Shown here: in pieces, positions 19,937-28,397 of the stretch | Layout: the number at the start of each line of letters is the position of its first letter | Numbering within the stretch: the first letter of the stretch is position 1 | Origin: Algoriphagus sp. Y33 | GTDB taxonomy: Bacteria > Bacteroidota > Bacteroidia > Cytophagales > Cyclobacteriaceae | Direction of reading: 5' to 3' | Length of the DNA stretch: 64,000 nucleotides | Assembly (NCBI RefSeq): GCF_014838715.1 | Contig: NZ_CP061947.1 | Coordinates: 3,658,001-3,722,000 of the forward strand | Notes under the pieces: model-generated | What the model saw: only the letters and a program-made list of their open reading frames with translations | What the model was told of the DNA's origin: nothing | Database searches by the model: none | Translations under genes and position numbers: made by a program

Positions 19937-20323
19937 TTAGGTTAGATTTTTCAATCCTTCAATCAAGCTATGGAGCGCCTCTATTTTTGCTTTAGTCCGC
20001 TCAAAGTGAGGGAGCATTTCCTTCACAAAAAACAGACGCTCTTTTGGATCAGCCTGCATATGAAAATAGTGGGTAATCTGGTTGATATTCACTCCGATTT
20101 TATTCAGTTCATTTCTTAGCAGTCCCAATTCTTCAAGAGTGTTCTCCAAGGATTCGTTTCGTGTATTGAGGGTTAGTTTTCTTTTGAAAAGCACGTCTCT
20201 AACAAGCTCACTTATCGTCTGACAATAGGCGGCTTTTTCGAGTAAGGAATTGAGCTTTTGCTTTTCAAGGGCAGTCAGTCTTACCGTGAGCCATATGGAT
20301 TTTTCCTTAGCTGATTGTTTCAT
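19937..20323 (-). CDS. mobA: Mobilization accessory protein (ribbon-helix-helix; MobA in Bacteroidetes naming)
   Basis: A 128-residue basic protein. Its N-terminal segment (SIWLTVRLTALEKQKLNSLLEKA) resembles relaxosome ribbon-helix-helix proteins, and the C-terminal half is helical (LRNELNKIGVNINQITHYFH). It would bind oriT and help the relaxase reach the nick site. The inverted-repeat-rich candidate oriT starts about 40 bp upstream of its start codon. Confidence 0.85.
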   Translation of the reverse strand: MKQSAKEKSIWLTVRLTALEKQKLNSLLEKAAYCQTISELVRDVLFKRKLTLNTRNESLENTLEELGLLRNELNKIGVNINQITHYFHMQADPKERLFFVKEMLPHFERTKAKIEALHSLIEGLKNLT

Positions 20324-20365
20324 ATAGGCAACAGGACTATAAAATTCGACTTCGGAGAAATTTTA

Positions 20366-20459
20366 TGCCCACCCGCAACTCCGGCAGCGGTGGGCAAGAT
20401 CGGATTGTGGCACAATCCTACATCTTGCTCATTGCAAACACGCAATGCCAAGCTTGCCC
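20366..20459. other. oriT: Candidate origin of transfer (oriT) with nested inverted repeats
   Basis: Three inverted repeats are packed into 94 bp. TGCCCACC (20366-20373) pairs with GGTGGGCA (20389-20396). GCAAGAT plus GGATTGTG (20394-20409) pairs with CACAATCC plus ATCTTGC (20411-20428). CATTGC (20430-20435) pairs with GCAATG (20442-20447). In addition GGGCAAG at 20392 matches an inverted copy at 20453-20459. The position immediately upstream of mobA is where oriT is expected. The nick site itself cannot be read from sequence. Confidence 0.6.
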
Positions 20460-20512
20460 TCAGCAGAAGGTCGAGTTGATCAAGTAAGAAATTATTATTC
20501 TTGGCAAAAGCC

Positions 20513-20728
20513 TCAGTTTTCCAAATTCCAGACCCAATCATCAGCGGCCATCACCCAATCTCGTATAGCGGAACCCATTTCATTTCGCCAGTCCATTCCC
20601 TGGTAATAGAAATAGAAAACTTCTGCTTCGGAAGCCGGAACTTGGAGGGAGTTAAAGTAGGCTTGTACCTGCTCCAGTGATGGCGGGACATTTCTGGAAA
20701 AGTTGAGATTCTGAGCTTCGAGATTCAT
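20513..20728 (-). CDS. Small conserved protein of Bacteroidetes mobilizable elements
   Basis: A 71-residue acidic, aromatic-rich protein (EAEVFYFYYQGMDW, IRDWVMAADDWVWNLEN). As I recall, similar short proteins occur beside mob genes in Bacteroidetes elements. Function is unknown. It is encoded on the same strand as the mob genes, across the candidate oriT from mobA, so it may be a relaxosome or regulatory component (inference). Confidence 0.6.
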   Translation of the reverse strand: MNLEAQNLNFSRNVPPSLEQVQAYFNSLQVPASEAEVFYFYYQGMDWRNEMGSAIRDWVMAADDWVWNLEN

Positions 20729-21150
20729 AACGATTATCGTTTTTGATGAAGCTCAAAAATGTGGCAGGGATGGTTGAAAAGGTCACACTGAGATCAGAAG
20801 GGGGATGGGACAATTAATTGGGAATTGGAGGGAATTCTGTATTTTCCCAAAGGATTAAAGAATAAAAAATTAAGGTTTAGAATTTTTCATAAACAAATGG
20901 CTGCCGTATGATCAAATACACAAATTTAAGAAGGTTTAATGTTTCCTGAATTGTTTCAGCAATACTATTTCACTTTGAAAAGAAACACATCCAAATGTAT
21001 GAGCTATTAAAGTTTCATTGTAGTAATTCGGTAGTTATTCTATATTCTAAAAAAATGGAAGTCCTGAAGTTATAAATCCGTTTTGGTTAGGCTAACCACA
21101 ATTCTTACCTGATTGTATCAGAATTGCTAAAGGAAATCAAAATAAATGTA
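20729..21150. promoter_or_regulatory. AT-rich divergent spacer between mob module and sbcD operon
   Basis: No gene is visible in these 422 bp. It must hold divergent promoters for the mob genes (left) and the nuclease operon (right). A short palindrome TGGTTA-GGC-TAACCA at 21084-21098 lies about 55 bp upstream of the sbcD start and could be an operator. The primase-type genes that often precede mob genes are absent here. Confidence 0.45.
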
Positions 21151-22395
21151 ATGATAAAAATCCTCCACACCGCTGATTGGCATATTGGTCAGCTCTTCCA
21201 CGAATATGACCGTACTTATGAGCACCAACAATTCTTGGATTGGCTGACAAAATCGTTACAAGACGAACAGGTGGATGTGCTGCTGATCAGTGGTGATGTA
21301 TTTGATTTGTCTAATCCTTCTGCCGCTTCCATCAGGCTATTCTACACATTCCTTAACAGGGCCACAAGAGTCAACCCCGACCTGCAGGTGGTTATTACCG
21401 CAGGCAACCACGATTCCGCGTCACGCCTGGAATCACCCAAACCGCTTTTGGAGTCATCCAATATCCATATTGTCGGGCTGGTCGAAAAAGATGAAAACGG
21501 AGAGATTGATTATAGTCAACTAATCATTCCGCTGAAAGACAAACAAGGGAATGTGAAAGCCTGGTGCATGGCCGTTCCTTTCCTGCGCATGGGAGATTAC
21601 CCGGCAATACCGGATAGTGATAATCCTTATTCGGAAGGAGTCGCCACCTTTTATAAAGAAGCGTATGCATACGCACTGGCTAAAAAGCAACCCGGGCAGG
21701 CCATCATTGCGATGGGACACCTACACGCCCAACAGGCAGAGGTAAGCGAAATGGACAAAGCTGAAAGGCTCATCATGGGCGGCGTGGAATGCATTTCCGC
21801 GTACGCATTTCACGAAGATATCCGCTATGTGGCACTGGGGCATATTCATAAAGCGCAGCGAATCGGCGGAAAAGAATATGTCCGCTACTGCGGTAGCCCA
21901 ATACCCATGTCATTTTCAGAACTGAATTACAAACACCAAGTAATCGTCTTTGACGTGGATAGCGAAACCCTCGGCAAAATCAAATCAATAGAAGTACCCG
22001 TATCCATACCGCTTCAGCGCATCCCTGCCGTACATAGCACGCTGACGGAGGTGATTGCCGCCCTGACACAATTACCCGAAACGGGAGACGATCCGGCATT
22101 CGCCCCGTATCTTGAAGTACGCGTATTGCTCGATGGCCCTGAACCCGCACTCCGACATAAGGTAGAGACTGCCTTAAGTGGTAAACATGTACGGCTGGCA
22201 AAAATCGATGTGCGTTACACCACCTCATCGCCGCTGGCAAATAAAGACGAAATGGTGAGCCCGGATCAACTGAACGAACTACAACCGCTGGATGTGTTTA
22301 GTAAAGTCTACCAATCCCGGTATGGCCATGCGCTGCCGGAAGAACTGCTGCAATTGTTTCACCAGGTAACCCAGAAAGTTTCCCAAACCGAATAA
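21151..22395 (+). CDS. sbcD: SbcD, nuclease subunit of the SbcCD (Mre11-Rad50-type) complex
   Basis: A protein of about 414 residues with all calcineurin-like phosphoesterase motifs: HTADWHIG (6-13), ISGDVFD (46-52), TAGNHDSASRL (about 83-93), MGHLHAQQ and LGHIHKAQ. These residues hold two metal ions for exo- and endonuclease cleavage of hairpins and blocked DNA ends. The ATG at 21151 puts the motif at residue 6; a TTG at 21124 is a less likely start. It is separated by 4 bp from sbcC. Codons are richer in G+C than in the OLD gene downstream. Confidence 0.95.
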   Translation: MIKILHTADWHIGQLFHEYDRTYEHQQFLDWLTKSLQDEQVDVLLISGDVFDLSNPSAASIRLFYTFLNRATRVNPDLQVVITAGNHDSASRLESPKPLLESSNIHIVGLVEKDENGEIDYSQLIIPLKDKQGNVKAWCMAVPFLRMGDYPAIPDSDNPYSEGVATFYKEAYAYALAKKQPGQAIIAMGHLHAQQAEVSEMDKAERLIMGGVECISAYAFHEDIRYVALGHIHKAQRIGGKEYVRYCGSPIPMSFSELNYKHQVIVFDVDSETLGKIKSIEVPVSIPLQRIPAVHSTLTEVIAALTQLPETGDDPAFAPYLEVRVLLDGPEPALRHKVETALSGKHVRLAKIDVRYTTSSPLANKDEMVSPDQLNELQPLDVFSKVYQSRYGHALPEELLQLFHQVTQKVSQTE

Positions 22396-22399
22396 CGGC

Positions 22400-25300
22400 A
22401 TGAAGATATTGGCCATACGCATCAAAAACCTAGCTTCGCTCGACGGAACCACGGAAATCGACTTCACGCAGGAGCCGCTACAGTCCGCCGGTATCTTTGC
22501 GATCACCGGTCCAACGGGCGCGGGCAAATCCACCATCCTCGATGCGCTTTGCCTTGCTTTATATGCCAGAACCCCAAGATACAAACTGGCCGAAACCGGC
22601 GTTGAAATCAAGGATGTGCAAGGGAGCACCATCCTTCAGGGCGACGTCCGGGGCATACTTCGTGATGGCACAGGAGAAGGGTTTGCGGGAGTAGATTTTG
22701 TTGGTGTAGACGGTTATCACTACCGGTCTACATGGAGTGTAAGAAGAGCCCGCAACAAAGCCGATGGCAACTTGCAGGCTTACGAGATAGCACTGAAAAA
22801 CACCAGTACTAATCAGGATATCCCTGGCCGGAAAACAGAATTACTACAGGAGATAGAACGGTTGGTCGGATTGAACTTCGAGCAATTTACCCGTTCGGTG
22901 CTGCTGGCTCAGGGTGATTTTACCGCCTTTCTTAAAGCCGGCAGGGACGAAAAATCTTCCTTGCTGGAGAAGCTGACCGGTACGCACGTCTATTCCGAAA
23001 TTTCAAGGCATGTTTTTGAAAAACACCGGGAACAGACTCAGCAACTTCGTGAGCTCAATGTACAACGGGAAGGTATCCCCACCCTGACTTCCGGAGAATT
23101 GGATGCCTTGGAGGTACAAAAAGAAGCCACCCAATCCGCGATAAAAACACAGGAAAAATCAGTGGCTGAGTTAGGCAAAGAAATCACCTGGCACGAACAA
23201 TACGTGACATTACAGTCCCATCTGGAAACCGCACGGCTGCAATATGAGCAGGGCGCCGCTGCCAAAGAAGAAGCCTTGCCGCGAGAGCGCCGGTTGCAGC
23301 AAATCATACGGGTACAGCCTGTAAGACCAACAGTCGACAACCTGCACCACACGCAAAGTCTACTCACCGATAAATCAACACAATCAGAACAGCTTATTAC
23401 CCGATTAGCGGCTTTGGATCAGCAAAAAGAAACGCTCGACCTTTCCCTGCAGCAGGCAGAATCCAACCTGAATACCAGGATTCAGGAGCAGGAAGCCGCC
23501 CAGTCCCTGCTCGATGCCGCAAAGAAACTGGATACGCAACTGACCGACAAGGAGACGCAAATCCGGCAGGCAGAAGATGAAGTAAACACCGCTCTTGAAA
23601 AGCTACAACAGCACCAGGAAAAATCAACACAAACCAAGCAGGAGGCAGACCAGTTGGAAAAGGCTTTACAACAGCTCAACCAATGGAAAGAAAAGCATGC
23701 ATCGCACCAGCCCATTGCCGAACAACACCAATGGATCATATCCAAGCTCAGTGATGCCGAAACCCTGCTGGACACCCTACAGCACCGGTCTTCCCTCATG
23801 GATACTGCCGAAAAGGAGATCGGTCATAACCAACAGGAAAAAGAACGGCTAGATATTGAACAAGCTTCCTTACAAGCATCCCTGCAACAGGCACAACAGG
23901 ACTTCGACAGCCTACAGGCGGCATTATCCGCCCTACCCATAGCCTCCCTGGTACAGGAAAAGTCCACCATTGATGCCTCCGTGGAAGACGCCATTGCAGC
24001 TGAGGCCCATTGGAAATTGCTTTATAGCGCGCAGACAGAACGAGACACCCTTCAACAACTACTCAAAGACAACAAAAAGCAACTGGAAGACAACCTGAAT
24101 CAATTAACTGCTACTGCAAAGTCGCTCGAAACGACTAGGGCACAGCGGGACACTTCACTAAGCATGCTGGAAAAAGCCCGGCTGGCCGCCGCGAAAGATG
24201 TGGAAAGCCTGCGTGCGACGCTTGAGCCGGATGAACCCTGCCCGGTTTGCGGCAGCACCACCCACCCCTATGCGACGCACAATCCGCAGCTCGATTACGT
24301 GCTCCGCCAGCTCGAAGCCAGTCACCAGGAGATAGAAACCGACTATACACAACTCCTGACGACGCATAGTAGCCTGAATCAAGCTTGTGAGCAATTGCAA
24401 AAGTCCATCGGCACACAGGACAAAGACCTGACCTTTAAAGAAAAAGCTATTCAGCAATTGGAGGAAACATGGACTTTGTTTAAAATCCATACGGCTTGTA
24501 TGAAGCAGCCTGTCGGAGATAGGGCCACATGGCTTCGGCAACAACTACAGCAACAGAAAGACAGGCAACACGAGTTGCGGGAACAAATCCGGGATTACGG
24601 CACCGGGAAAGAACAACTGGAAGCGCTGAAAAACCAACGGGATGCGTGGGATAAGCAACTCACCGAAACCGACAATGCTCTGAAAGACATAGAAAGAAAT
24701 CTCAAATCCCTGCAGGAGCAATTTGCAAACCATACACAGGAACAACAGTTAGCCAATGCCAACCTCGACAAAACACAGCAAAGCCTGTCCCCCTATTTCA
24801 CCTCCGAACAATGGTTCCGGCATTGGAAAACCGACCCTGAGGCCTTCATACAACGTATCCGGAAATTTGCAGAGGAATGGATAACCAATGAACAACAGCT
24901 GGAAGAAGGCGTACGGCAGCAAGGTGTGCTAACCGCAACCCTGAAGGGTATACAGGAACAAGGGGATAACTTTTCGGAAGCGGTAAAGCTAAAAGAGCAG
25001 AACCTGTCTCAGCTACAAGAACAATGGAATGATCTGACGGAAAAGCGAAAGACCATTTTCGATGGGGAGTCAATATCGAAAGTGGAAGCCAACCTGAAAG
25101 AATCGGTAACCCAGACCCGGCAGAAATTGGATGAGCGAAGAGCAGAAAAGGAGACACTACAGGCCGAGCTCACCCGCACCATCACTCAAAAAGAACAGAC
25201 AGAAAAAGATATTTCCACCCTGAAGCAGCAGGAAACAAACCTTGAAGCCAAAATAAAAGAATGGCTTGATGCCCATAACCGGCAACATGCCACCACGTTG

Positions 25301-26134
25301 ACAGAATCCGAATTAATACTACTATTGAATTTTACCCAGGATTGGATAGAGGCGGAACGGGCAGCCTTGCGTACTGTGGACGATGCGGTAACACTGACCA
25401 AATCAGTATGGAGCGAGCGGAGTCATACACTGGAAAAGCATATGCAGCAACGCCTGTCAGAACGGTCACTTGACGAACTGACAACATTGCAGGATGAAGC
25501 AACCTCCACATTACGTCAATACATGCAAACCGTCAATGAAATTGGCTTCCGCCTACGGGAAGATGCCTCCAACAAACAGCGCATCGGCCAGCTTTTGCAG
25601 GACATCGAGCGGCAGTCACTGGCAGTGGACAATTGGGCAAAGCTCAATGAGATCATCGGGTCTGCCGATGGCAAGAAATTCCGGCAGATCGCCCAGGAAT
25701 ATACCCTGGACGTATTGCTCAGCTATGCCAATGTCCATCTGGAAGTACTGAGTAAACGCTACATATTGCAGCGTATCCCCAACTCGTTGGGCCTACAGGT
25801 ATTGGATCAGGACATGGGCGATGAAGTGCGTACCGTGTATTCCCTTTCAGGTGGAGAATCCTTCCTGGTATCATTGGCTTTGGCATTGGGGCTGGCCTCG
25901 CTTTCGTCCAGTCGCATGAAGGTGGAATCCCTGTTCATCGACGAGGGCTTCGGTTCGCTCGACCCCACCACGCTCAACATCGCCATGGATGCTTTAGAAA
26001 GGCTACATAACCAGGGCCGCAAGGTGGGTGTAATATCGCACGTGCAGGAAATGACGGAGCGCATACCCATGCAGATCAAAGTGAGTAAACAGCAGAGCGG
26101 GAGGAGTAAAGTGGAGGTGTTGGGGAATATTTAA
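22400..26134 (+). CDS. sbcC: SbcC, Rad50-type ATPase of the SbcCD nuclease
   Basis: This 1244-residue SMC-like ATPase partners SbcD. Walker A GPTGAGKST is at about 37-45. Long heptad-rich Gln/Glu/Lys coiled coils flank a zinc hook CPVCG at about 613-617. The ABC signature LSGGES is near 1149 and Walker B LFIDEGFGSLD near 1177. ATP-driven changes control SbcD access to DNA. Length is at the upper end for the family. Its G+C-rich codon use contrasts with the AT-rich OLD gene that begins 23 bp later. Confidence 0.95.
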   Translation: MKILAIRIKNLASLDGTTEIDFTQEPLQSAGIFAITGPTGAGKSTILDALCLALYARTPRYKLAETGVEIKDVQGSTILQGDVRGILRDGTGEGFAGVDFVGVDGYHYRSTWSVRRARNKADGNLQAYEIALKNTSTNQDIPGRKTELLQEIERLVGLNFEQFTRSVLLAQGDFTAFLKAGRDEKSSLLEKLTGTHVYSEISRHVFEKHREQTQQLRELNVQREGIPTLTSGELDALEVQKEATQSAIKTQEKSVAELGKEITWHEQYVTLQSHLETARLQYEQGAAAKEEALPRERRLQQIIRVQPVRPTVDNLHHTQSLLTDKSTQSEQLITRLAALDQQKETLDLSLQQAESNLNTRIQEQEAAQSLLDAAKKLDTQLTDKETQIRQAEDEVNTALEKLQQHQEKSTQTKQEADQLEKALQQLNQWKEKHASHQPIAEQHQWIISKLSDAETLLDTLQHRSSLMDTAEKEIGHNQQEKERLDIEQASLQASLQQAQQDFDSLQAALSALPIASLVQEKSTIDASVEDAIAAEAHWKLLYSAQTERDTLQQLLKDNKKQLEDNLNQLTATAKSLETTRAQRDTSLSMLEKARLAAAKDVESLRATLEPDEPCPVCGSTTHPYATHNPQLDYVLRQLEASHQEIETDYTQLLTTHSSLNQACEQLQKSIGTQDKDLTFKEKAIQQLEETWTLFKIHTACMKQPVGDRATWLRQQLQQQKDRQHELREQIRDYGTGKEQLEALKNQRDAWDKQLTETDNALKDIERNLKSLQEQFANHTQEQQLANANLDKTQQSLSPYFTSEQWFRHWKTDPEAFIQRIRKFAEEWITNEQQLEEGVRQQGVLTATLKGIQEQGDNFSEAVKLKEQNLSQLQEQWNDLTEKRKTIFDGESISKVEANLKESVTQTRQKLDERRAEKETLQAELTRTITQKEQTEKDISTLKQQETNLEAKIKEWLDAHNRQHATTLTESELILLLNFTQDWIEAERAALRTVDDAVTLTKSVWSERSHTLEKHMQQRLSERSLDELTTLQDEATSTLRQYMQTVNEIGFRLREDASNKQRIGQLLQDIERQSLAVDNWAKLNEIIGSADGKKFRQIAQEYTLDVLLSYANVHLEVLSKRYILQRIPNSLGLQVLDQDMGDEVRTVYSLSGGESFLVSLALALGLASLSSSRMKVESLFIDEGFGSLDPTTLNIAMDALERLHNQGRKVGVISHVQEMTERIPMQIKVSKQQSGRSKVEVLGNI

Positions 26135-26157
26135 TATAAAAATATAAATACATAAAA

Positions 26158-28095
26158 ATGCATTTAGCCAAGCTTATAATACTAAATTATAGAAGTTGCC
26201 AAAATGTTCAAATTGAATTTGACGAGCAAGAACCTAATGTTCTTATTGGCATTAATGATAGTGGAAAGTCTTCAATATTAAAAGCAGCCGATCTTTTATT
26301 TAGCGATAAACCCACTTTTAGTTTTGTAAAAGATAATAGTGCTAAAAATGATTTATCAAATACCACGTTAACGCAGGAAGAATTTGATCAAGTAATCAAT
26401 GGAAATCAACTGCCGATTTTGCCATATGATAGGCGACAAAGTTTTGTGATTGGTAAATTAAATGTTGGGGAGAATGAATTAACACAAGAGTTTCTCCTAA
26501 CCCTATCGCCTACTGCAAGATGGGCTTTGGAGTCAAACAATTCAAATTTCTTATGGATCGCAAAAGTCTTTGACACAAGCAATAATAGCTCAAAACCATT
26601 TGTCATCCTTAATGATTTTGATACAGGGGGTGCTTATCTCGAAGCATATTCATTGACAAATGCGCAGCTAAATAAATTGGTTGCTGATTTAGAAGTTCCG
26701 AAAGAACTTCTCCAAAATGAAAACAATGCCGGTCCTCTTTCAAATATCGAAAAAGTCAGAGCTGTATATCAAGTACGACAACCTGTTTTAATCTGGCGAG
26801 AATTTAAATTTGAAAAAGGCGATAAAGAATTATTACCAATATTTAGGTATTTAGATTGGAATTGTTCTTTAGAGGAAATAAAATCATTAGCTGCTGATGC
26901 GATGAGTGGATTGGTGGAACAGCACTTAACTCCTCTAAAAGCACAGGCCAGAAATACTGCGCAAACAGTAACAGAGGGAATTAATGAAAAGCTTCAGGAA
27001 ATACAGGCGGTCATTGGGGTAGATTTTCCTAGTATAACAGCTATTAAAACAAAGGTTTATATTGACTTAAAAGAGTCTATAACTGATATCGTTATAAATA
27101 AAGCTAATGCAGACGGTGATATACATTTAGATGCTCAAGGCGAAGGAATAAAAAGACAAATATGGTTTGCAATGATCAAAGCTGCTGCCATAACAGCTCA
27201 TGAACAAGGTTACACACACAACAAGTTCATTTGGGCATTTGATGAACCGGAAACTCACTTGTACCCAACAGCTCAAAGACAATTATTCGAAATTATGCGA
27301 AATATTTCTGCAGGAAATGTTCAAACTATTTTGAGCACTCATTCGACCATATTCATTGACAAAACCAAATTAGATTCTATTACAGGTGTCATACAAGGAA
27401 CTAACGGCTATACTGAGCTTTACGGGATAGATAACATTGACGCCATTTTTCAAAACTTAGAAATCAGGAATAGTGATTTCTTGTTCTTCAATAAGTTTTT
27501 AATTATTGAAGGCGACACAGAAGCGTATTTAATTCCTAGGCTGTATAAAATCTGGAGAGGCCACTCTCATGAAGAAGACAATATCCAAATAATCAATATT
27601 AAGGGGAAAGATAAATGGATTGAAGCAAAGCAGATTTTGGAAAATATTTTTAGAGATTTTAGAAAAGATGTAAATAACCTAGCATTTCTGTTTGACAATG
27701 ATGCGTCTTACAAAATTGGGCAAGCCGCAATTACAGAGAACATGTTTTTTGTTGGCAAACAAGATATTGAAGATAGCATAGACTCTGCTGTATGGGTAAA
27801 TATTTGTAATAATAGACTAGAGCAATGGGAAATTACAGTCTCAATAGAAGAAATTAACGCAATAAAGGAAGCTATTCCTAATAATCGTTTTGCAAATAAT
27901 AATGAAAAATTCTATCCACAATTACAAAGGCTTCTAAAAGAAAGAGTAAGTGTTCATATTGAAGAACCGTTGACCTATAGTCTATTATCTGATAAAGGAA
28001 CAGATTCCGGAGACATGATCTTGAGTTATATATCTACTGCAGATATGATTGATTCACAGATTATTGCGGCATTTGAAAGATTAAACAATAACTAA
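26158..28095 (+). CDS. OLD-family ATP-dependent endonuclease (AAA ATPase + TOPRIM)
   Basis: A 645-residue protein. The ABC-type ATPase domain has Walker A IGINDSGKSS (30-39) and Walker B FIWAFDEPETHL (about 355-366), with a coiled insertion between them. The C-terminal TOPRIM domain shows FLIIEGDTEAYLIPRL near 446 and a FLFDNDAS acidic motif near 507, plus DIEDSID near 543. OLD proteins are DNA nucleases linked to phage exclusion. This copy has no adjacent helicase of its own; a KTSC-like gene follows 17 bp later. Its AT-rich codons differ from sbcC. Confidence 0.85.
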   Translation: MHLAKLIILNYRSCQNVQIEFDEQEPNVLIGINDSGKSSILKAADLLFSDKPTFSFVKDNSAKNDLSNTTLTQEEFDQVINGNQLPILPYDRRQSFVIGKLNVGENELTQEFLLTLSPTARWALESNNSNFLWIAKVFDTSNNSSKPFVILNDFDTGGAYLEAYSLTNAQLNKLVADLEVPKELLQNENNAGPLSNIEKVRAVYQVRQPVLIWREFKFEKGDKELLPIFRYLDWNCSLEEIKSLAADAMSGLVEQHLTPLKAQARNTAQTVTEGINEKLQEIQAVIGVDFPSITAIKTKVYIDLKESITDIVINKANADGDIHLDAQGEGIKRQIWFAMIKAAAITAHEQGYTHNKFIWAFDEPETHLYPTAQRQLFEIMRNISAGNVQTILSTHSTIFIDKTKLDSITGVIQGTNGYTELYGIDNIDAIFQNLEIRNSDFLFFNKFLIIEGDTEAYLIPRLYKIWRGHSHEEDNIQIINIKGKDKWIEAKQILENIFRDFRKDVNNLAFLFDNDASYKIGQAAITENMFFVGKQDIEDSIDSAVWVNICNNRLEQWEITVSIEEINAIKEAIPNNRFANNNEKFYPQLQRLLKERVSVHIEEPLTYSLLSDKGTDSGDMILSYISTADMIDSQIIAAFERLNNN

Positions 28096-28112
28096 TCATA
28101 AAAAAATGAATT

Positions 28113-28349
28113 ATGGAAAGATATGGAAATAAGAGCGGAGATTCAGGAGTTTATGCGTATGAAATTGACATGGATTATATTAGGGTACAGTTCTTCGTAA
28201 CGTCCCGCACTTATACTTACAGTTATAGAAAATCCGGCAGTACACATGTTGAGAACATGAAGCAGTTGGCTCGCTATGGCAGTGGATTGAATAACTATAT
28301 TAAGAGGCACACAAAATATTTGTATGACCAATTATTCGTTCAGGAGTAA
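28113..28349 (+). CDS. KTSC-like small protein
   Basis: A 78-residue protein reading YGNKSGDSGVYAYEID, FFVTSRTYTYSYRKSG and LARYGSGLNNYIKRH. It resembles small KTSC-domain-like proteins, which lack an assigned biochemical function; some occur beside nuclease or defence genes. Here it is placed between two OLD nucleases with 17-bp and 48-bp gaps, so cotranscription is likely. A nucleic-acid-binding or regulatory role is inference only. Confidence 0.65.
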   Translation: MERYGNKSGDSGVYAYEIDMDYIRVQFFVTSRTYTYSYRKSGSTHVENMKQLARYGSGLNNYIKRHTKYLYDQLFVQE

Positions 28350-28397
28350 AGATATACAGCTTACGTAAACCAGATTCAAAAACGATGGTAATCGCAT

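Noticed and set aside
20320..20541. 73-codon minus-strand open frame across the candidate oriT
   Set aside because: It overlaps the stronger small gene at 20513-20728, has no family-like sequence, and its codons coincide with the inverted repeats.
23038..23799. Several minus-strand open frames within sbcC
   Set aside because: Cys/Ser-rich translations are the expected reverse image of Gln/Lys-rich coiled coil codons.
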